Part shown: positions 28,592 through 39,361 of the stretch, one piece after another
Layout: every line of letters begins with the position of its first letter
How positions within the stretch are numbered: the first letter of the stretch is position 1
NCBI GenBank assembly: GCA_965223435.1
Contig: CBDCWQ010000023.1
Span: forward strand, 1 to 64,000
Reading direction: 5' to 3'
Length of the DNA: 64,000 nucleotides
DNA from: CBDCWQ01 sp965223435
Lineage (GTDB): Bacteria; Myxococcota; Kuafuiibacteriia; Kuafuiibacteriales; Kuafuiibacteriaceae
Notes under the pieces: generated by a model
Seen by the model: the letters and a program-made list of their open reading frames with translations, nothing else
Told to the model about the DNA's origin: nothing
The model's database searches: none
Program-made: the position numbers and the translations under genes

Positions 28592-30995
28592 GAAGCAAAT
28601 TCTGGGGATGCGACAAACCCGCTCGGAGGAAAAGCGACCCCCGGGTCCAGTAACTGGGCGAGGAGGGATTGAGCGCCCCAACGAGGTCGAGGGCGGGGGT
28701 GTCGAGCAGCAAGGGTGCATCGGGGTTCAGATCGAGCGCTTCTTGAACTTGGGTTTGAAGGGCCTGCCGCCAGGCATCCTGGATTTCGACCACCGATGCC
28801 TCTTGGCCCAATTCAAGTTCCACCGGCAAAAACCCACAGCTAAGACACCCCGAACTGGCGTCCGCCTCCGTGCGGAGCTCGGTCCGGGCTGTGTACCGGC
28901 GAGACCGTAGAGCATGCGCCAAGCGAGTGAGAGGGAAGGGCGTTTCTCGGCCAAGCGACCCTTCCAGATTTTCATCCTCGCCTACACGGGCCTCACGAAA
29001 ACGTCGAAACATCCTTTCAACCCGCTCACAGGACACCCCCAGGCCATGGTCTGGGTTGCGCCCGGTGGCTTCGAATTGGTCCGAGAATGAGCACCATGAA
29101 CGCAGCTCGTAGTCGGTTCGCAAAATCCAATCGGAACGGCTTTGCGCATAGGCTGAAGACCACTCGTCGGGCGGAATCAGCGCCTCCGCTTGGCCCAGCG
29201 CAAAGCGAAGCTGTACCAGACGGTAGAAATTGAGATCAAATCGAACTTCCCGGGCCCCAGACAGGAGGAACGCACGAAGTGCATCGAAGAAGAGTTCCGT
29301 CAGGTCGCGGCGAAGCCCTTGATAGACTTGGCCTACGTTTTTGGCTTCGGCATCGGCTCCGTACCCGAGGGAACGAAACCCGCCCGGATCAAAAGGTTTT
29401 TGAGTCAAGAGGACTGGACCCCGATCGATATCAAATAGGCCATTCGGGTCCGCAGCCAATAGAGAAGCGGCGATCACCTCGAAGAGAGACTCCTCTAGGC
29501 TAAGAGAAAGAAGAGGAGCGAGGAGGTCAAGCGCCATTTCTTCCTGTCGCGGATCAAGTGGCGCAAGCGCTCTTCGCGCAAGCGTTTCAGCCGCGAGGTC
29601 TGCCCACGACCGGCCATCTTTGAACGTTGCGAGATTCGCTTCTCGTTCCAGCACCGAATCGAGGTCAAAGTGCTCAGGCTCTAGGCGCCGACGCCTCGCC
29701 AAATCGAAAAGAAGTTGCTCCGCGCGATCAAGCTCACCCCGGTCGACGAAAAACAGCGCACAGAGCCCATAGGTACGGGGACTGTCAGCCCGTACCGAAG
29801 TTCCGTCAGCAAAAACGGTGGCGGTCGGCGAACGCGAATCTGTTCCGCCACACAGAAAAGCCAATGGGTCACCAAGCTTTGTCTTGGTTTCCTGAAGTGC
29901 TTCCGCCTCCGGCGAAGGCAATTGTTTGGCAGCTGCGCCCAGCGCGAAGTACGCCAAGATATTGTCCCCGGTCTGCGACCGCGCGCGATCATTTTGGTGC
30001 TCAGAAGGCATGTCGGCGCGAAAGAGGCCCGCCAACGGGCCGGGCGCCTCTATCCAAGCCTGGGTCATCAGCGTATCGAGCAGTCTTTTCCAGTCTGATT
30101 GGGCCTCTTCCCGCGCCCGCCCCTCCAAAAAGCCGCTTTGTTCCACCATTGCGTAGACCAACAGCCAATGCGCACCCATGTTTTCAGGGCCCCAAGGTGC
30201 CCCCGTTTCGGTCTGAAGCGCCGCTGAAAAGAGGTACGGGGCGTCTTCCCCAGTCTGCAGCAGCGAAACACGAAGGGGCGCGAGCCATGACGTTGCTTGG
30301 GGCAGATCTCCTTGAGCCAAGGCAACAAGGGCCGCCAACGCCTGCGACTCCACCAACGTATAACTCTCCCCGTCCACCACCCCTGATGGCAGTAACGCCG
30401 GAGCCGGAGTGGTTTTTGGGCCCGGGGTCTTGCTCTTGAGCGAGACGTAAGCGTTTTGGAAAAAAGCCTGGGCTATCGCGCCATCGAAGTCACGGGCGTA
30501 GTGAAGAAGCGGTCGATCGAGATCCTGTGCGGTTCCCTCGAGAGCATCGTACACGTCGATGAACCAAATCACCGAGGTACTGGATGAAAGCAACGTCGAC
30601 AGATTTTGGATGCGTTGGCTCGAATACGGAAAGCCATGATCCGCCACAAAGGACTGCGCCCCAGCCCACAGCCCCTGAGCTTCTCGGCCAAGCACCGCCG
30701 ATGTCGAGGTATCTGGATGCGCCTCCACAAACGTATGGAGACCGAGAATAAGGCCCATCGTGGCCTCTAAGTGATAGGATGAGGCCTGAAGCTCGCTCGG
30801 TGCGATGTAGGGGTCACGAAAAGCGTTCTGGAAATAATGCGCCCCGCGATAAGTTCGATTCGGGGGACAGCTGGTGACTTTTGAATCGCAGGCCAAGTCG
30901 CCAAAACCCAGATCGCGGACGTAGCTGATGACCGTGTACTGGAGGCATTTTTCTAGGCGTTCGATATACACACTCTCCGGACTTCGCGGCGGCAT
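28592..30995 (-). pseudogene. Giant paralogue 2, middle part
   Basis: About 800 codons continuing the barrel-like domain (YHLEATMGLILGLHTFVEAH, PYSSQRIQNLSTLLSSSTSV) and then a long helical region like residues 950-1650 of paralogue 3 (for example RLVQLRFALGQAEALIPPDE). The first frame (30814-35217) and this one overlap by 180 bases. The protein alignment switches frame near 30980, where KSGECVY in one frame equals SPESVYIERLEKCL in the other, so a one-base indel is implied. It ends at the IS66 target duplication. Confidence 0.85.
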
Positions 30996-33900
30996 GGGCC
31001 GCGAGCGCCTGATAGTCCACCGACAGCGCCAGCCAACTGCAGTTGTCGATGGCGCTGTGGCGGCTTGGCACCAAGGTCAACGCACCCTCTGCATCTTCTT
31101 GAAGGCGACCGCCGGTGATCACCCGACCGAGGGGCTTTTCTTCGAGGGCGTTTTGCATCCAGCGAATACGTTTGTGCTGCCGCGCGATCTCGGCCTTGGT
31201 CATCGACGTACCCTTGTCGGTCTGGTCAGCCATCGATGCAAGTTCCGCACGAAACTCGTCTTGATAGCCTTCATCGTCCCAGAGGGCATAAAAAATCCCG
31301 TCGCGGAGTTCGTCACGCCATACCTCAAGTTCGGGGCGGTTCTTCAGACCCAACGCATGGCGATGACCGAGCGCGTGGTTGAGAACCGCCAGCACGTCAA
31401 GATTGTGCTCGGTCACTACGTTGTCGGCCTTTTGCCGCCGTTTCAGCGCCCGCCACACCGCCTCGGTGATTTCACTTTCCCTCCACGCACTGCCGTTCAG
31501 AGGTTCGGCATAACAATCTATGCCTGCCGCCTCCTGACAGGTTTTGATTTTGGGTGGATTTTCGGAATAGGTGTCGTAGCCGATCGCGTCGAGCACGCTG
31601 TAGTACCCAAACCGGAGCGAGGGGTCATCGGTCACTGGCGTCCCAGCGGCGGTCATGATGCGGGAGGGCTTCGCCGCATTCTTGAGCCCCGCTGCGGTCC
31701 ACCCCGCGGTCATCAGCGTGACCGCCCGCCCGTCCTCTAACGTCAACCGGCGTCGATGGTCGGAAAGGCTCATCAGCGCGTCCCGATAACAACGTCGAAA
31801 TGAACCTTTGGCCTCCTCGGAAGGAAGGGTCTCAAACGCTGAGGAGGTGATAAAACGCCCCAGGCCATGCACCGCGCATGCATTCGCCCCCGTCACCAAG
31901 CGAGCATCTTGCCAGTCATCACCCTCGGTATTCCAAGAAAAGGGCCAACCCAACTTCGACGACGCCCCCCCCACAAGGGTTCCGCAAAGGGTTCGGGCCA
32001 AAGCCCGGGCTGAACGAATCTCCTCCGAGCCGGGGCTCCGAGAAAGTTGCGCCAGCGCGATTCCTTGGGTGTAGACCCAAACCCGTTCAAAGCCCGAAAG
32101 GTGTCGTGCATCTCGATATTCTGGCCGGTCAAAGAGCTCAGAGTTCAAAGCCCTCGTGGCTGCGTCAGAATCGTCATGGTCACCCGCGCCCTCATATTCG
32201 ACCTGATAGCCCCACTCTTCACCACTCGCCCCAGCAGTCTCGAACTTGAACAGGTTCTTTTGTGCTTCTTTTGCGCGTTCGTAGTTGCCCGCAATATTGT
32301 TTTCTATGACATTGACTCGACCATCGGGCTCACCCAAGCCACCTCTGGCCAAGGTTAACGGATGGTCTCCAGGCCTCGAAAGGCCCAGCGACGATGCCAG
32401 GGAAACGTCCGGGAACGAAGCCAACCAGAGCGTACTCTTGCCTCCTTCCACGTCAACCGGATCAAGAGAAACATGCGTTTCATGAGCCGAAGATGAGAAG
32501 CCGTAGATCCCAAAGGAATCATCTTTGAGTACGGCATCCTCGAAACCCGAAGCGGAAGACGACGACTGGGCACCATGCGCACTCGATTTTGCAGGTGCAC
32601 CCGGTTCGGCAGACGTACCCACCTCCATATAAAAACGGTTCTCGAGGGTGACCGTAACCGGCGTCGGACGACCGGGCTGGACTCGACCCGAAACATGGAT
32701 GCCGGTCCGGGAGACCGTCCGATCTAAGGAGGAGCGGCTCACAACGATACGGCCTCTATCGGTAGGGTCTAGGGGTTCGCGAACCCAGGCCGCGAAAAAC
32801 AAACCGTCGTGGCCACAAAGCTGAGGAACGTTCCCGAGCGTGTCGGACGTGCGTCCGTGGCTTCGGGCATGGATGGGTCGCGGAGGAAACCCATTGAGAG
32901 CGGCCGAACTAACCCACTCCCCTGCTTGCGCTTCTTGAACGGCCCGAACCGTGAACATAGGGGTCTCGGCTGCAGTGTAGAGAATGGCCAGGCCTCCATC
33001 GGTGGTGACCGCCGGTTTTGGAAGATAGCCGGTCGCGATGGTCGCAGATGAGGTCCACACTCGTCCGCCATCGTAGGAGTACGCCATGTGAATCGGATTG
33101 AGGCCCGGCTGATTCGGATCGAGTGAAGAGCCCTTTTCAAAAATAGCCACGAGGGGACCACTCGGAAGACGCGTGACCTGGGGATGAGAAGGGGTGCCGT
33201 CCGGTACGTCATCAAAGGCTTCATCCACCAAGGAAATCCGCCAAGATTGGCGGCGGCCCTCTTGCCAGGTGCCCTGTTTCCATCCGACCTCCGCCAACCC
33301 GTCAGCGACCGGGACCTGGTGCGACCAGGCCCCTGCCAGTAGCGGGCGCTGGGCCACCTTGATCATATCTTCTTCGTGCCACGTTCCCCCATATCGATAT
33401 TGAAACGCAAAGCCTAACCCCGACCATGCATTTTCGTCGCCTGCCTCGCGACTGGGCTTCCACGTTTTTCGCCAACCAACCATGCGGCGCACGGAAGCAC
33501 CACCCTCGATACGAGTGCCGAAGGCTTCATACACTGGGTTCGAACGCATCGCCATCCATGCCTCATTGGGAACCGGGCGGTTGTCCCACATGCGATGCTG
33601 CCGGCCCACGACCGTCACCGCATCGCCGTCTACATGCAAAGAAGGCTCATAGACGTACGTATCCTCTACCCAGGTGACATACGGGCCGATTCGGCGGGTC
33701 GGGTCACGCGGGTCGGGTTCTTCGCTCAGGGCGTAGGATTCATCGCACCAGCAGTCTTCGCAGGGGCACTTTCCACCGACCTTCTCGGTATAGATTTGGT
33801 ACTGCACCCGTTCGATCGCTGGTTTTCGGTGGTCTACATCAAAAACATTGGACGGGACGCCCCCTAGGTCTCGGAGATAGTAGACGTTGTTGTGTTCCCC

Positions 33901-35217
33901 CCATACCAAGTGGTGATGCCCGTATTTGTCGTACGCCGCATCAAGACTTCGTTTTGTTCCTTCAGAAGAAGGAATGAGCACGGCCCGGTCAAAGTCTGCC
34001 CCCCCGTTGACACTGGCACGGGCGAACAAGCGATCGGCTCGCGATGCGCCGGAGCTCAGTGCGCGGTCTGTCCACACCACCGAAACCCTTCCCCCTTGAA
34101 CCGCGAGCGCAAGATCAGTCGCTTGATGCCCCGAAGCAAGCTGGGCGATCAATACCGAAGCCCCAAAGCTACCTGGCTTTCCTGCTTCGTCGCTTACCAG
34201 ATAACGAACCGCATCGCCGGCCGAGCCCGAGCCCCGGGTGACATAAGCAATGTGGGCCTGCGTTTTCTCGCCAAAGGTCGAAAGGCCTGTCTTCAGGCGC
34301 AGGACATCACGAACGCCACTCGTTACGGAGCGGGGTGGCTCAAATTGTCCCGGTGAGGCGCGAGGCAAAGAGCGGGAGGCCCTAAAGTCGATGACGTCCG
34401 AGGGCCCGGACTCAAGAGGTCTTCCAGCGGCGTCGAAAAGAACCGCGGTGACATAGTAGCGAATGCGCCGGCCCTCAGGTGGCTCTGGGTCTTCATAAGT
34501 CGTTTTGTCGACCAGCTCTGCAACTAGAACGTGATCTTTGTACACCCAGTAGGTGATGGGCAGCCCTTTGGGTATCGCTTGGCCGTCTTCAAGCTGGCGC
34601 GGCCGACGCCAGAGCAACGTCGCCGTGTGGTCGCCCGTTGGCCGAGCCGAAAAGCCGTCGGGGCGCCGTGAACGCGAAGAAAGCCGCGGAACCCCATCAG
34701 GCCGATGAATCAGGATGGTTTCTTCGGTCTGGCGCCCCGACCGATCGGTGACCCTAAAAAAGAATCGGTTTTTACCCACCGCCTTTGGATGAGAAAACAG
34801 GATTGCCGGCGGTGCATCCATTCCACGCGAAGCCGGAAACCGTGCGTCGTGGGCACCCAATGAAAACGACGTTTCAGCCATATTCGAGTACCCCCAATAG
34901 GCTGTGTGGGGCGACAAGACCTCGTCTGCTCGAATGGGCACATAGGTTGCGCTGTTCGGATTCCACCGGAGCAGGCGCATCATGTTGTTGCGGGTACGAG
35001 GGGTGCTTACCGAGGCGGTGAAAATCTGCCACCCGGCATCGACCGCAGAAGATGCCATACCGCCCGTCGTCATCACCTCAGTCTTCTTCGACGCAAAGGC
35101 CCAAACGGCCATCCGTTTATCCGGCGTTCTCGTTGTTCGCTGAGCATCTAGGCCCTCAGTGGATGGAGCGCATTCGGGGTGGTGGCCTCCCATAGAACAA
35201 CGCCCTGCGATGCCCAA
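30970..35217 (-). pseudogene. Giant paralogue 2, propeller and barrel part
   Basis: Contains the same ordered parts as paralogue 1: GWQIF, BNR-like repeats (SVNGGADFD, SYDGGRVWT), the Cys cluster CPCEDCWCDE, VGWRKTWKPSREAGDENAW, AWVYTQGIALAQ-like VWVYTQGIALAQL, GWPFSWNT, TEHNLDVLAVLNHALGH and DNCSWLALSVDY. The frame continues spuriously to 30814. Its N-terminal codons up to about 35150 are out of frame with the signal-peptide part at 35150-35519, so a second frameshift is present. Confidence 0.88.
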
Positions 35218-35519
35218 TCACGGAGCAGGGACTCCCCGAGGTGCGCTGCGGGGGGCACGACAAGATTCCACCCGGCCTCCAGTTTGAGCGTTTCTGTCTC
35301 CGCCCGAAGGTCGCTTGCGGCGGCACCCATAAGCCCCAAGCCAAGAGCCCACACGCACGGCGCATTGACCCCAGTCCACCTGGGCCGACAGTCAATATTG
35401 CGTTTGTTCGGCGGCCTTACCGCTCTCTCGAAGGGCAAGCGGTTCAGATTCGGGCCCGTATCATGTTCCACGCCGAGGCAAAACGAACCAGCGAAAGAGG
35501 TTTTTTGTTTCTTGAACAT
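35150..35519 (-). pseudogene. Giant paralogue 2, signal peptide and GWNL domain start
   Basis: The frame gives a long basic leader, a hydrophobic segment CVWALGLGLMGAAASDLRAE and the domain start LEAGWNLVVPPAAH, homologous to the N-termini of paralogues 1 and 3. It ends at a stop near 35148. The continuation (PSTEGLDAQRTTRTP) is in another frame of the same strand. Confidence 0.75.
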
Positions 35520-35570
35520 TCGTAAATTCCGTTTGTCGCTTTATGCCGCTTTCGGACCCGGGGGGAACGC

Positions 35571-35598
35571 AAAAAAAGCCCCCCAATGGGTGGGCTTA
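35571..35598 (-). terminator. Rho-independent terminator (minus strand)
   Basis: On the minus strand AAGCCCACCC, loop, GGGGGGCTT is followed by a run of seven T. It lies just upstream of giant paralogue 2 and would end a leftward transcript coming from 35650-36024. Confidence 0.65.
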
Positions 35599-35649
35599 AA
35601 GATCACCAGCCAAATGACGTTTCACCTGGAATATCAAGGAGGCTTGCGG

Positions 35650-36024
35650 TCACCCACACTTAGCTATTTGAGAAATCGACGGATATCCACGGCCGGCCCG
35701 CCAAGCCATTCGAGGCTTTTGCGCTGCCCCAAGGACGGATTGAATGCCTTCGGGTAGGTCCTTTAGGATTCCCAATGGTGGTGGTTGCCCCAGTTCATCG
35801 TTGAGCGACTCAAGAAAGCCATAAGGTCCTGCGCAGTCCTTCAAGATTTCTCCGGCCACGACGTCGTTCGCAATGAGCTCGCCGGCGCGGTCAAAGGATG
35901 CATCGCAGCGGCTCAGTGTATTGCGATGAACCCCAGGTGGGTTGAGCACCACGCCGTGCTGGCCATTGACGAGGTCTGCCAAAGTTGCGGGTTCTCCCTC
36001 GAACCGCGACTCGACTACAGCCAA
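35650..36024 (-). CDS. Hypothetical protein, possible gene remnant
   Basis: 124 codons open on the minus strand, with moderately protein-like composition (FDRAGELIANDVVAGEILKD) and no recognised domain. The downstream terminator at 35571-35598 supports transcription in this direction. An overlapping plus-strand frame of 81 codons is a less likely alternative. Confidence 0.35.
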   Translation of the reverse strand: MAVVESRFEGEPATLADLVNGQHGVVLNPPGVHRNTLSRCDASFDRAGELIANDVVAGEILKDCAGPYGFLESLNDELGQPPPLGILKDLPEGIQSVLGAAQKPRMAWRAGRGYPSISQIAKCG

Positions 36025-36289
36025 TGATATACGCTCATCGTCCCCTCGAGAGGTGATGACCCCATTCGAGCTTTCTATTTCTCCCAGCCGTAGTGGGGTG
36101 TTGCGGCAAGGGTTGTTTATGAATCAGGCATGGTTGTGGCGGGGTGACTGTGGGTAGTCAGAGACCATTCGGTCTTTTGGTATGGGTTTTTCGGAAGGCA
36201 GCGCTCGGTGAGGTGTTCGCTGGGCAAGGCGGTGCGGTTGGGTGCCGAAGCACCATTCCTGGCAACTTCCATGAGGTCTCGTTGGGTTG

Positions 36290-36540
36290 CGGGAGGCATT
36301 GGTGAAACTTCGGCTCGGCCTCGTCATCGGTTCGAATGAAGACACCGTCGATGACGATCAGGTGCAGGTGCGGGTGCAGGGTCAGTGTCTTCGTGAATCG
36401 TTGGATGAACGTGACCGCACCGCACGGGACATTTGTAGCCTTTTAGACTTGGCCCATGACTTCATCTGCCGGAAAACTTCGTCGACGAAGATGCGAGCCA
36501 GGCATGGCCTAAGCGAATCAAGAATTTGCTCCTGCTTTAT
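36290..36540 (-). pseudogene. IS91-family transposase fragment, different from the three repeated copies
   Basis: Minus-strand reading gives NVPCGAVTFIQRFTKTLTLH then PHLHLIVIDGVFIRTDDEAE. This contains the IS91 HUH motif (H-L-H) and the conserved LDGVF-type strand. The preceding IFVDEVFRQMKSWAKSK is in another frame, so it is frameshifted. Sequence differs clearly from copies 1-3, so it is a separate, older relic. Confidence 0.75.
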
Positions 36541-36590
36541 GAATTTGAACTGGAACAACATTCTGATCCGAGGTTGATCACCGAGTCGCT

Positions 36591-36625
36591 GGATTCCCGC
36601 TTTCGCGCTTTCGCGGGAATGACGA
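36591..36625. repeat. Palindromic GCGGGAAT-type repeat
   Basis: GGATTCCCGC...GCGGGAATGACG forms a hairpin around TTTCGCGCTTTCG. This ATTCCCGC/GCGGGAAT motif recurs as a small dispersed palindrome in many proteobacterial genomes. Only one copy is visible here. Confidence 0.5.
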
Positions 36626-36674
36626 CGAAAACAAGCCCAAGAGGTGATGAGATGAGCCCCAGCACCGGGCCAGT

Positions 36675-36803
36675 GTGATATTGATCTATTCCCGCTCGGC
36701 AACCGATTAGCGTGAGCGCCGGGAGCCCTGAGACGCGGGTGAGTGCGGGATTGCGAACGATCTGGAGTTCGCCTTCCAATCCCTCAAGTTGGCGGGCGCG
36801 CTA
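36675..36803 (-). pseudogene. Receptor-L-domain fragment
   Basis: Minus-strand reading RQLEGLEGELQIVRNPALTR then VSGLPALTLIG has the same solenoid pattern as the lipoprotein at 16327. It is bounded upstream by a TAG and downstream by unrelated sequence. A short remnant of a related gene. Confidence 0.5.
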
Positions 36804-36813
36804 AGGATCCGCC

Positions 36814-38655
36814 TTAGGGCCATGCTTGGGTGACATCGTATTCGATACGACAAAAAGTAACGCCGCAATCCCGACCGCACCTCTGCTGCTCTATAACATC
36901 ACCGTCCTGGTAAAAAAGCGTGTAGTTCATGGTGATGTTGTTCACCGTCGGAGAAGTGATAGCAGTGGTCGTCTTGAACTGGAACGATGCCTCCGCAGGC
37001 GTCGTGCTCACGCGGGCAATCTCGGTGTTTCTCTGTTGCGGTTCGTTGGCCTGAAGCACGATATTGATCCCCTCCGATCTTGAACGATCCAAAATACCGC
37101 ACGTAAGGGCCCGGATATTTGCGAGATGCGGAAGGAGCACAGGCGCTGCGAGCACACCGGGCCCGGTTACTCCGCGCGTGGTCCCACCTAAAGTGACATA
37201 GCCTGTCGCGTTATTCGTAGGCACGAACGCAGCCGCAGGCACGGAGAGAAATCGGCGCTGAGAAAAACCGCAGACCCATTCCTTCCCATTGAAAACCGCA
37301 ACCGATCCTCCCGTACAACCCTCAGGGTTGGATACCGGCGTTCCCCGCGGACCTTGCTCCCCCGGCGGACCTTGCTCCCCCGGCGGACCTTGCTCCCCCG
37401 GCGGACCTTGCTCCCCCGGCGGACCTTGCTCCCCCGGCGGACCTTGCTCCCCCGGCGGACCTTCGGAGCCTTGATCGCCTGCTATACCTTGTAACCCCAT
37501 TGGACCCGGTTCCCCTTGAGGCCCCTGCAATCCCTGTTCGCCACGAGCGCCACGCTGACCTTCTCCGCCTGGGGGGCCTGGTTCGCCCGGTGCCCCCTGT
37601 TCGCCCGGAGGGCCACGCTCACCGGGGACGCCCTGTTCACCCGGAGGACCCTGTTCACCCGGCGGCCCAGGTCGACCTGCGGCACCTGGTAGGCCCATTG
37701 GGCCTCGTTCGCCCACAGCGCCCTGTTCACCCGGCAGCCCCGGAGGGCCCTGTTCACCCGTCGCTCCAGGTTGACCGGCAACACCCGGTAGGCCCATTGG
37801 GCCTCGTTCGCCCACAGCACCCTGTTCACCCGGCAGCCCCGGAGGGCCCTGTTCACCCGTCGCTCCAGGTTGACCGGCAACACCCGGTAGGCCCATTGGG
37901 CCTCGTTCGCCCACAGCGCCCTGTTCACCCGGCAGCCCCGGAGGGCCCTGTTCACCCGTCGCTCCAGGTTGACCGGCAACACCCGGTAGGCCCATTGGGC
38001 CTCGTTCGCCCACAGCACCCTGTTCACCCGGCAGCCCCGGAGGGCCCTGTTCACCCGTCGCGCCTCGGTCACCAGTCTGCCCTTTCTCGCCCGGAGCCCC
38101 TTGGGAACCCTGAAGCCCCTGTTCACCGGGCACGCCTGCTGTACCAGGCGGGCCCGGCTCCCCTTGGTCGCCCGGGGCTCCTCGAGGTCCCTCGGGTCCT
38201 TGCTCTCCCGGTGGACCTTGAGGACCTTCGGGTCCCTGTTCGCCGGCGGGGCCTTCGGCCGCCGTAAGAGAACGTAATGCAAACGGTACAACCCCGATCT
38301 TGAAGCGAGGTGAAAGCTCTTGGTCATCGTCCCCAACGGTGAGTCCAATGTAACGGTTCCCGGAATCGTTCTCAGATGCAGCCAGATCAAACACGCCCGC
38401 GTCCAGAACGGTCACTGACCCGATCGGTATAAAGAACACGCCTCCCTGAACAATCACGCCATCGTGTTGTTCGAAATAGAGCTCGGACGCGCCTTCCGGC
38501 TCATCGTAAAGACGAACCTCAAAGCTAAAAGTGCCGTCCAGCAGGGCGCCTTCTCCATCTCGCAGCACACCCTGGAACGGAAGCTCAAGGTCTTGCGCCC
38601 ACACAGGTCCTGCGTAGAGAAGGAACACGAGTAGAGTGCCAAAGTAACGCTTCAT
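36814..38655 (-). CDS. Secreted collagen-like protein
   Basis: 613 residues. Signal peptide MKRYFGTLLVFLLYAGPVWA-Q. Residues 22-130 match the domain often found before repeats in secreted proteins (FQGVLRDGEGALLDGTFSFE then VRLYD... VIVQGGVFFIPIGSV). Residues about 135-445 are an uninterrupted Gly-X-Y tract rich in GEQGPPG, predicted to form a collagen triple helix. The last 165 residues form a Cys-containing globular domain (five or more Cys, FNGKEWVCGFS), perhaps a trimerisation or binding head. The start overlaps the stop of the lipoprotein gene at 38652, so they form an operon. Likely a surface fibre. Confidence 0.88.
   Translation of the reverse strand: MKRYFGTLLVFLLYAGPVWAQDLELPFQGVLRDGEGALLDGTFSFEVRLYDEPEGASELYFEQHDGVIVQGGVFFIPIGSVTVLDAGVFDLAASENDSGNRYIGLTVGDDDQELSPRFKIGVVPFALRSLTAAEGPAGEQGPEGPQGPPGEQGPEGPRGAPGDQGEPGPPGTAGVPGEQGLQGSQGAPGEKGQTGDRGATGEQGPPGLPGEQGAVGERGPMGLPGVAGQPGATGEQGPPGLPGEQGAVGERGPMGLPGVAGQPGATGEQGPPGLPGEQGAVGERGPMGLPGVAGQPGATGEQGPPGLPGEQGAVGERGPMGLPGAAGRPGPPGEQGPPGEQGVPGERGPPGEQGAPGEPGPPGGEGQRGARGEQGLQGPQGEPGPMGLQGIAGDQGSEGPPGEQGPPGEQGPPGEQGPPGEQGPPGEQGPPGEQGPRGTPVSNPEGCTGGSVAVFNGKEWVCGFSQRRFLSVPAAAFVPTNNATGYVTLGGTTRGVTGPGVLAAPVLLPHLANIRALTCGILDRSRSEGINIVLQANEPQQRNTEIARVSTTPAEASFQFKTTTAITSPTVNNITMNYTLFYQDGDVIEQQRCGRDCGVTFCRIEYDVTQAWP
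37343..37462. repeat. Tandem 18-bp repeats in the collagen-like gene
   Basis: About six near-identical 18-bp units (GGACCTTGCTCCCCCGGC) encode G-E-Q-G-P-P. Near-identity at the DNA level points to recent slippage and copy-number change. Confidence 0.9.
37670..38066. repeat. Four tandem 99-bp repeats in the collagen-like gene
   Basis: Each unit encodes 33 residues (GEQGPPGLPGEQGAVGERG, then PMGLPGVAGQPGAT). Phase markers CCCATTGGGCCTCGTTCGCC recur every 99 bases from about 37693. Copies differ by only a few bases, with two alternating variants (AGCGCC/AGCACC), suggesting duplication of a 198-bp block. Confidence 0.9.
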
Positions 38656-38981
38656 GGGGTACCTCTCAGGGGTCCGGGTGCCAAGATCAGACCGCCGGTC
38701 ACTGTGTAGTTTTGGCTGGCTGCGCTTTCCCCTTGCGTGAGATCCTCAATTCGACCCTGAACAGAGAACCGACTGCTTCCGGCGCGGCCTGTCACGGACG
38801 CAACGCCAGAGGGCGAAACAACGGTCGGCTGGTCTAGCCGACTCGGATCCCCGATCGCTGTCCGCGGGGGACGGTTTTCAGGTTCTGGATCAGGGTCGTC
38901 GGAACTCAGATTCCCCGTCGGGCAGGCAATCAAGAATACGGGTAGCAGCGCGACAACGAGCGGACCAAGCCAAGACTTCAC
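38652..38981 (-). CDS. Small lipoprotein upstream of the collagen-like protein
   Basis: 109 residues. Leader MKSWLGPLVVALLPVFLIAC with lipobox LIAC, then a Pro/Glu/Asp-rich linker and a short beta-rich segment (RFSVQGRIEDLTQGE). The gene overlaps the collagen-like gene by four bases (ATGA), so translation is coupled. It may anchor or export the fibre. No known domain. Confidence 0.75.
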   Translation of the reverse strand: MKSWLGPLVVALLPVFLIACPTGNLSSDDPDPEPENRPPRTAIGDPSRLDQPTVVSPSGVASVTGRAGSSRFSVQGRIEDLTQGESAASQNYTVTGGLILAPGPLRGTP

Positions 38982-39059
38982 AGCAAATTCGCCATAGCAG
39001 TTCGTGCCGAAGGAAGCCCTAAAAATTTGACGCCGCAGTCCATTTGTGCCTCACCTCAA

Positions 39060-39330
39060 ACCAGTTCCTTATAGGATGGGCCCCTTGGGTTCGGCCTACC
39101 GGCCCAAAGACCATTGAAAGGGCCACACTCCTACACCGACAAACCCGAGTCGTGGACTGTACGGAATTCCAAAGCCGCCCGGTTCCAATAGCGGGGCGAC
39201 TCGGGGTGAAAAACTGAAACGAGATCGAGGTCATCCAGGGTAGAGAACCTCCTTTGCTGCCCTCTGACGGAGGGCGCTCACGATGGCCCGCGCATCGGGT
39301 CCATGGTGTCCCCCCGGCAAGCGCGACCGT
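39060..39330 (-). pseudogene. Fragment of a further giant-protein paralogue
   Basis: One minus frame gives LDDLDLVSVFHPESPRYWNR then AALEF. This aligns with FHPESPVYWQRESVEL in paralogue 3 and NPSSPSYWTRGSLFL in paralogue 2. An upstream helix IVSALRQRAAKEVL, in a neighbouring frame, aligns with IQDAWRQALQTQVQEAL. It is broken by frame changes and stops, and is cut by IS91 copy 2 at 39362. Confidence 0.6.
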
Positions 39331-39361
39331 GCCGTCCAGAGTTTCGGGATCCGCCCCTCTT

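Noticed and set aside
37340..38070. Regular direct repeats that could suggest a CRISPR array
   Set aside because: The 18-bp and 99-bp units are contiguous, have no unique spacers and are in frame with a Gly-X-Y coding sequence.
37482..38390. Long open frames antisense to and in the second frame of the collagen-like gene (255 and 302 codons)
   Set aside because: They arise from the repetitive GC-rich Gly-X-Y codons; the real frame has a signal peptide and globular ends.
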